A DNA stretch of 8,994 nt. Origin: an uncultured Lachnospiraceae bacterium. Lineage in GTDB: Bacteria; Bacillota; Clostridia; Lachnospirales; Lachnospiraceae. Numbering within the stretch: position 1 is the stretch's first letter; each line of letters opens with the position of its first letter. The stretch lies in contig CATYEA010000072.1 of assembly GCA_958405355.1 (NCBI GenBank), forward strand, positions 1 to 8,994, given 5' to 3'. The translations under genes were made by a program, and so were the position numbers. This document shows positions 5,334 to 8,994 of this stretch, one piece after another. The notes beneath the pieces were generated by a model that saw nothing but the letters and a program-made list of their open reading frames with translations, searched no databases and was not told the DNA's origin.

Positions 5334-6572
5334 ATGGCACAGTTAGAGGGAATCCGAGTAGTCGATTTATCAACATTTATTGCAGGACCTTCCTGCGGAA
5401 GAATTTTAGCAAATTACGGTGCAGAAGTTATTAAAGTTGAATCTCCAAAAGGCGATGATTTCCGTGTAATTGCCCGTAGTTACAGATATCCAGCACCGGG
5501 CGAGGATGGACATGATTACGGTCTTGACGGATTGAACGCCAACAAGAGAGACCTTTGTATCAACCTGAAAGATCCTAAAGGCCAGGAAGCCTTTGGCAAA
5601 CTTCTTGAATCTGCTAATGTATTTTTAACAAATAACCGTGTCCAGGCATTAAAAAAATTAGGCCTTGATTATGAAACACTCCATGAGAAATTTCCACATT
5701 TGATTCATGCCTCCATCCTTGGATATGGTGAAGTCGGTCCGTTAAAAGACAAACCGGGATTTGACTACACAGCATATTTTTCAAGAGGCGGCGTCGCCTT
5801 ATCCATTATGGAAAAGGATACAGCACCAGGTGTACCGATTTCCGGATTTGGTGATTTCTATGCAGGTATTGCACTTGCTTCCGGTATTCTGGCTGCATTG
5901 TATCGCCAGGCAAAGACCGGCGAGGGCGAACGTGTTACAGTTTCTCTGTTAGACACAGCCGTATATGGTATTTCATGGATGATGGGCGCTATGGAATATG
6001 GAAGTGTTCTTCCTACAAGCCGTAAACAGACAAACAGTGCAACTGCAACTACATATAAAACAAAAGATGGCCGCTGGTTACAGTTGGCATTGCTCCAGTA
6101 CGATACACAGCTTCCAAGATTCGTAAAAGTATCCGGAGCAGATTTCCTTTTAGAAGATCCTCGCTTCAATACTTACGAGGCAATGCTTCAGAACATCCCT
6201 ACTATGGTAGAAGTACTTGAACCTGTATTTGCACAATTTACTTTGAGTGAATGGATTGATAAACTGACAGAAGCTGACATTCCATTCGAAATTGTTCAGA
6301 CAATGGAAGAAGTCGCTACTGATGAACAGAACTGGGCAAATGATTATATTTATAAGAAAACAACGCCGGATGGCAAAAATGTTTATTACGCAAGAACTCC
6401 GGTATTCTTTACAGAACGTCCGGCCATCAAAGATGAGGAAGGCCGTATCGGACGCTGTCCATACCTCGGCGAAGATTCTGTTGAGATTTTGAAAGAAATC
6501 GGTTACTCCGCAGATGAAATTGCTGACATGGAACAGAATGGTGTCATTATTCAGGATCATAAACACGATTAA
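5334..6572 (+). CDS. Family III (CaiB/BaiF) CoA-transferase, FldA/HadA-like
   Basis: A 412-aa cytoplasmic CoA-transferase of family III, which moves CoA between acids through an aspartyl-CoA thioester. Catalytic Asp is D174 in GFGDFYAG. Other family landmarks are FIAGPSCGRILANYGAEVIKVE (about 15-36), NKR-x-L-x-x-NLK (70-79), and GLDYETLHEKFP then GYGEVGPLKDKPGFDYTA (110-147). This pattern, from memory, closely resembles cinnamoyl-CoA:phenyllactate CoA-transferase (FldA) and 2-hydroxyisocaproate CoA-transferase (HadA), enzymes of Stickland-type reduction; the substrate here is unproven. The start chosen is ATG 5334, because AAGGAG at 5321-5326 is 7 nt upstream; an in-frame TTG at 5301 has no such site. 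It is the only plus-strand gene, with no dehydratase or acyl-CoA dehydrogenase beside it. Third codon positions are more A/T-rich than in the neighbouring MATE gene. Bile-acid or carnitine CoA-transferase roles are less likely alternatives. Confidence 0.9.
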   Translation: MAQLEGIRVVDLSTFIAGPSCGRILANYGAEVIKVESPKGDDFRVIARSYRYPAPGEDGHDYGLDGLNANKRDLCINLKDPKGQEAFGKLLESANVFLTNNRVQALKKLGLDYETLHEKFPHLIHASILGYGEVGPLKDKPGFDYTAYFSRGGVALSIMEKDTAPGVPISGFGDFYAGIALASGILAALYRQAKTGEGERVTVSLLDTAVYGISWMMGAMEYGSVLPTSRKQTNSATATTYKTKDGRWLQLALLQYDTQLPRFVKVSGADFLLEDPRFNTYEAMLQNIPTMVEVLEPVFAQFTLSEWIDKLTEADIPFEIVQTMEEVATDEQNWANDYIYKKTTPDGKNVYYARTPVFFTERPAIKDEEGRIGRCPYLGEDSVEILKEIGYSADEIADMEQNGVIIQDHKHD

Positions 6573-6660
6573 GAAAAATTATTTTTGGGCTTTTAATTTT
6601 CCTCAACGTATTTACAATCCCGAAACCCGCAAACCATACAAACCTTTTTAAAACCATAAT

Positions 6661-6685
6661 AAAGCGCTGTCAAGAAAAACGCTTT
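6661..6685. other. Small stem-loop AAAGCG/CGCTTT
   Basis: AAAGCG (6661-6666) pairs with CGCTTT (6680-6685) around a 13-nt loop containing an A-run on the plus strand, which reads TTTTTCTT on the minus strand. It ends 2 nt before the large hairpin. On the minus strand this T-run follows the large hairpin by 8 nt and might help end metY transcription. Confidence 0.35.
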
Positions 6686-6687
6686 GC

Positions 6688-6723
6688 AGGAGGGGATTCC
6701 ATTTGCACTGAGAATCCCCTCCT
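6688..6723. terminator. Perfect 12-bp hairpin, probable bidirectional terminator
   Basis: AGGAGGGGATTC (6688-6699) and its exact complement (6712-6723) flank a 12-nt loop. It is the only strong GC-containing hairpin in the window and lies between the converging CoA-transferase (116 nt before) and metY (98 nt on the other side), as expected of a shared terminator. It lacks the T-run directly after the stem in either direction, so it is not a classical intrinsic terminator. An mRNA 3'-end stabiliser or small-RNA structure is an alternative. Confidence 0.5.
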
Positions 6724-6820
6724 AAACTCCATTTCAACGTTTTAAAAACTTCTGCTGATTTTACGTGTATTTTATATCATATCATATTTTAGGTAAAACG
6801 TCCAATAATTTTACATATTT

Positions 6821-8128
6821 CTATAACACAGCTTTAAATGCCTCTTCAAGGTCTTCAATGATATCATCGATATTTTCTGTTCCAATGGAAAGACGAATTG
6901 TATTTGGTTTGATCCCCTGATCTGCCAATTCTTCTTCTGTACACTGGCTATGGGTCGTTGTCGCCGGATGAATGACAAGGGATTTTACATCAGCCACATT
7001 CGCCAACAGTGAAAACAGTTCCAGATTGTCGATAAAATCCTTAGCTTTCTGAGCATCGCCTTTAATTTCAAATGTAAAAATGGAACCGCCGCCATTTGGA
7101 AAATACTTCTTATACAATGCCTGCTGCTCAGAATCATCGGATACCGATGGATGATTGACTTTTTCAACCTGAGGATGATTATTTAAATATTCTACAACTT
7201 TCAGAGCATTTTCTACATGACGCTCTACCCGAAGAGATAAGGTCTCAAGTCCCTGAAGGAATATAAATGCGTGGAACGGAGACAGAGTCGCTCCTGTATC
7301 ACGGAGCAGAATCGCACGAATCTTTGTAACGAAAGCAGCCGCCCCAACAGCTTTTGTAAAGCTGATTCCATGATAGCTCGGATTTGGTTCTGTTAATGAT
7401 GGAAATTTGCCGCTGGCTTCCCAGTCAAATTTTCCACTATCAATAATCACGCCGCCAATCGTTGTTCCATGACCGCCGATAAATTTCGTTGCAGAGTGAA
7501 CGACAATATCAGCGCCGTATTCAATCGGCCGTACAAGGTACGGTGTGGCAAACGTATTATCTACAACCAGCGGAATCTTATGTGCATGAGCAATATCTGC
7601 AATTCTCTCAATATCAACGACGTCCGAATTCGGATTGCCAAGAGTTTCAATATGGATTGCCTTTGTATTTTCCTGAATGGCTGCTTCAACTTCGTCATAA
7701 TTAAATGGATCTACAAAGGTCGCTGTAATCCCATATTCCGGTAATGTATGGGCCAGAAGATTATAAGTGCCGCCATAAATATTTTTTGCCGCTACGATAT
7801 GATCTCCGGCATGGGCCAGATTCTGAAATGTATATGAAATAGCCGCCGCACCAGAAGCTACGGCCAGAGCAGCTACGCCGCCTTCAAGCGCCGCAATACG
7901 CTGTTCAAACACGTCTTCTGTCGGGTTTGTCAGGCGTCCATAAATGTTTCCTGCATCTGCCAGGCTGAACCGGGCTGCCGCATGCTCGCTGTTTCGGAAC
8001 ACATAAGAAGATGTCTGGTAGATTGGTACAGCTCTCGCATCGGTCACTGGATCCGGCTGCTCCTGTCCAACGTGTAACTGTAATGTTTCAAATTTCAAAT
8101 TTCTTTCTGCATATGATTTTTTTGCCAT
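6821..8128 (-). CDS. metY: O-acetylhomoserine sulfhydrylase (O-acetylhomoserine aminocarboxypropyltransferase)
   Basis: A PLP enzyme of the Cys/Met-metabolism family. It makes homocysteine from O-acetylhomoserine and sulfide, and related enzymes also make cysteine from O-acetylserine. The protein is 435 aa, typical of MetY (about 420-440) and longer than cystathionine gamma-synthase or beta-lyase (about 380-400). PLP-binding features: YGR at 63-65 (phosphate contact), SGAAA at 92-96, D190 in VVDNTFATP (pairs with the pyridine nitrogen) and the Schiff-base lysine K215 in HSATKFIGGHG. The C-terminal half has the family patterns HPATTTHSQ and GIKPNTIRLSIGTENIDDII. The start ATG 8126-8128 has AAGAGGT at 8134-8140. 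It is followed by a convergent intergenic region and preceded by an ABC ATPase gene on the same strand. The leader is too short for a SAM riboswitch; a dyad at 8184-8200 may be its operator. The assignment is strong; exact acyl donor is inferred. Confidence 0.95.
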   Translation of the reverse strand: MAKKSYAERNLKFETLQLHVGQEQPDPVTDARAVPIYQTSSYVFRNSEHAAARFSLADAGNIYGRLTNPTEDVFEQRIAALEGGVAALAVASGAAAISYTFQNLAHAGDHIVAAKNIYGGTYNLLAHTLPEYGITATFVDPFNYDEVEAAIQENTKAIHIETLGNPNSDVVDIERIADIAHAHKIPLVVDNTFATPYLVRPIEYGADIVVHSATKFIGGHGTTIGGVIIDSGKFDWEASGKFPSLTEPNPSYHGISFTKAVGAAAFVTKIRAILLRDTGATLSPFHAFIFLQGLETLSLRVERHVENALKVVEYLNNHPQVEKVNHPSVSDDSEQQALYKKYFPNGGGSIFTFEIKGDAQKAKDFIDNLELFSLLANVADVKSLVIHPATTTHSQCTEEELADQGIKPNTIRLSIGTENIDDIIEDLEEAFKAVL

Positions 8129-8183
8129 AACTTACCTCTTTCCGCAGTCTGTTTTCTGCTATCTATTGATACTATATATTTCC

Positions 8184-8200
8184 TACCTGATTACGAGGTA
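8184..8200. promoter_or_regulatory. Dyad TACCT-N7-AGGTA over the metY start point, operator candidate
   Basis: Perfect 5-bp arms separated by 7 bp lie immediately downstream of the predicted -10 box of metY and cover the likely transcription start, the usual place for a repressor. The short arms limit confidence. The regulator is not in the window; a sulfur-metabolism repressor of Rrf2 (CymR) type would be a reasonable but unproven guess. Confidence 0.35.
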
Positions 8201-8230
8201 ATGATAGCATATTTCAGATTCTGCGTCCAA
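8201..8230 (-). promoter_or_regulatory. Promoter of metY
   Basis: Read on the minus strand: TTGGAC (8225-8230), an 18-bp spacer, then TATCAT (8201-8206) directly preceded by TGC, an extended -10. Transcription would start near 8194, with a leader of about 65 nt. A second AT-rich -10-like run lies at 8171-8180 but has no good -35. Confidence 0.45.
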
Positions 8231-8242
8231 TATGAAAATCCG

Positions 8243-8994
8243 CTAGCCAGTTATAGTTTTTTCCTTTAACTTACCGCATCTTTTTGCATAGTCCAATAAT
8301 GAGGCATTGGCTTCTTCCAGCGTACCCAAGGTTTTTCGGCAGCAAATGACACTTCCACAGCGTTCGATCCATTTTTTTGCTTCTTCACATTTTTCATCAG
8401 AAACCTTTTCAAAAGCTTGTTCCGACACTACATGCACCGCCAAAGCTTTAGCCGTCGGATAATCAATATCATTTTCATATATAATTCCCGTTACAAAAGG
8501 AATTCCTTTTCTTTGAAGCTGGCGGAACATCTGCCTTCCGCTGCCAGCCCCGGCAATAACAAAAACTTCCGGTGTCCCCTTTGGCGCCTCCAGTTCTGTC
8601 AGGCCGCTTCCCTCTTCAAAGCTCCCTGCAGTCATCCCAAAAAGGTGAGAAATATATCCCGGCTCAAATATTTCTTCCGACGGTCCAAATTTTTCCACAT
8701 AACTCCCCTGAATACAGAGAATCTTATCAGAAACCCGTTCAGCCAAGTCTAACTCGTGCAATGACATGATGACAGAAAGCTTCTTTTTCCGCGTCATCTC
8801 CTGGAGAATAGTCATAAATTCCAATTTATACTTCACATCCAGATAGGATGTCGGCTCGTCCAGCAAAATGATTTCCGGGTCCTGACAAATCGCCCGGGCC
8901 AACATCACCCTCTGCCGCTGACCGTCACTGATTTTCATAAAGTCCTGATCCCGCAGCTCTGTCATATGGACCATCGCCATGGCATCCTCAACGG
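8243..8994 (-). CDS. FecE-type ABC transporter ATP-binding protein with C-terminal extension (N-terminus off right edge)
   Basis: ATPase subunit of an iron-siderophore/heme/cobalamin-type importer. The frame is open to the window edge, so the N-terminus with Walker A is missing. Numbering from an internal Met at 8980: ABC signature ISDGQRQRV at 17-25 (usual LSGGQ altered to ISDGQ), Walker B with catalytic Glu in IILLDEPTS at 37-45, D-loop SYLD at 45-48, and switch His in MSLHELD at 72-78. Resemblance is to FecE/BtuD/HmuV proteins. After the ATPase core ends near residue 130, about 110 further residues (8243-8578) form an extra domain starting EVFVIAGAGSGRQ and including GIIYENDIDYPTAKAL; I do not know its function. 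It ends at TAG 8243-8245. Partner permease and binding protein would lie to the right. Substrate (iron chelate or corrinoid) is unresolved. Confidence 0.88.
   Translation of the reverse strand, partial: VEDAMAMVHMTELRDQDFMKISDGQRQRVMLARAICQDPEIILLDEPTSYLDVKYKLEFMTILQEMTRKKKLSVIMSLHELDLAERVSDKILCIQGSYVEKFGPSEEIFEPGYISHLFGMTAGSFEEGSGLTELEAPKGTPEVFVIAGAGSGRQMFRQLQRKGIPFVTGIIYENDIDYPTAKALAVHVVSEQAFEKVSDEKCEEAKKWIERCGSVICCRKTLGTLEEANASLLDYAKRCGKLKEKTITG

Larger units (their letters stand above)
6573..6820. other. Convergent intergenic region between CoA-transferase and metY
   Basis: 248 AT-rich bases without a credible coding frame. The notable content is a weak stem (6661-6685), the perfect 12-bp hairpin (6688-6723), and close to the metY stop a small AT stem GTAAAA (6793-6798) with TTTTAC (6809-6814). 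The region presumably ends transcription from both sides. Confidence 0.6.

Noticed and set aside
6150..6566. Minus-strand 138-codon frame opposite the CoA-transferase
   Set aside because: Antisense shadow of a firmly assigned gene; cysteine- and phenylalanine-rich product with no motif.
6643..6673. TTGACA on the minus strand (6668-6673) as a promoter for a small RNA
   Set aside because: At 17-bp spacing the -10 would be only TAAAAA, and the transcript would run antisense into the CoA-transferase end without a clear terminator; too weak to annotate.

Overview
The window looks like chromosomal sequence from a low-to-mid GC Firmicute, most likely a gut Clostridia of the Lachnospiraceae type. 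That placement is an inference from the strong AAGGAG/GAGGT ribosome sites, the 17-bp-spaced sigmaA-like promoters, and protein types: a clostridial FecE-like ATPase with an ISDGQ signature and C-terminal extension, a FldA/HadA-like CoA-transferase, and a nitroreductase plus HD-protein pair. Nothing resembling an rRNA, tRNA, CRISPR array, insertion sequence or phage gene was seen.

Layout by coordinate: the N-terminal part of a TetR-family regulator (1-211, minus); acetohydroxyacid synthase small and large subunits ilvN (319-795) and ilvB (802-2418), a minus-strand two-gene operon; an HD-domain hydrolase (2500-3090) and a nitroreductase (3103-3627), a second minus-strand pair; a MATE-family exporter (3698-5032, minus); a 301-bp divergent intergenic region with promoters facing both ways and a perfect GntR/FadR-like dyad; a family III CoA-transferase (5334-6572), the only plus-strand gene; a 248-bp convergent intergenic region carrying a perfect 12-bp-stem hairpin; O-acetylhomoserine sulfhydrylase metY (6821-8128, minus); and the C-terminal three quarters or so of a FecE-type ABC ATPase (8243-8994, minus) running off the right edge.

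How the genes fit together: ilvBN makes the first committed intermediates of valine, leucine and isoleucine, and metY makes homocysteine or cysteine from O-acetyl amino acids, so the window is rich in amino-acid biosynthesis. The CoA-transferase belongs to the subgroup that moves CoA between 2-hydroxy acids and enoyl-CoAs in Stickland-type amino-acid reduction, but no dehydratase lies beside it here. The regulator, exporter, nitroreductase and HD protein are general accessory functions.

The window does not contain an obvious new multi-gene system. The points most worth a second look are: substitutions at several substrate-pocket positions of the acetohydroxyacid synthase; the FadR-like operator in front of an orphan CoA-transferase with a near-consensus promoter; the very short leaders of ilvBN and metY, which leave no room for the T-box or SAM riboswitch often seen on such genes in Firmicutes; the long hairpin without a U-tract between convergent genes; and the unassigned C-terminal domain of the ABC ATPase.
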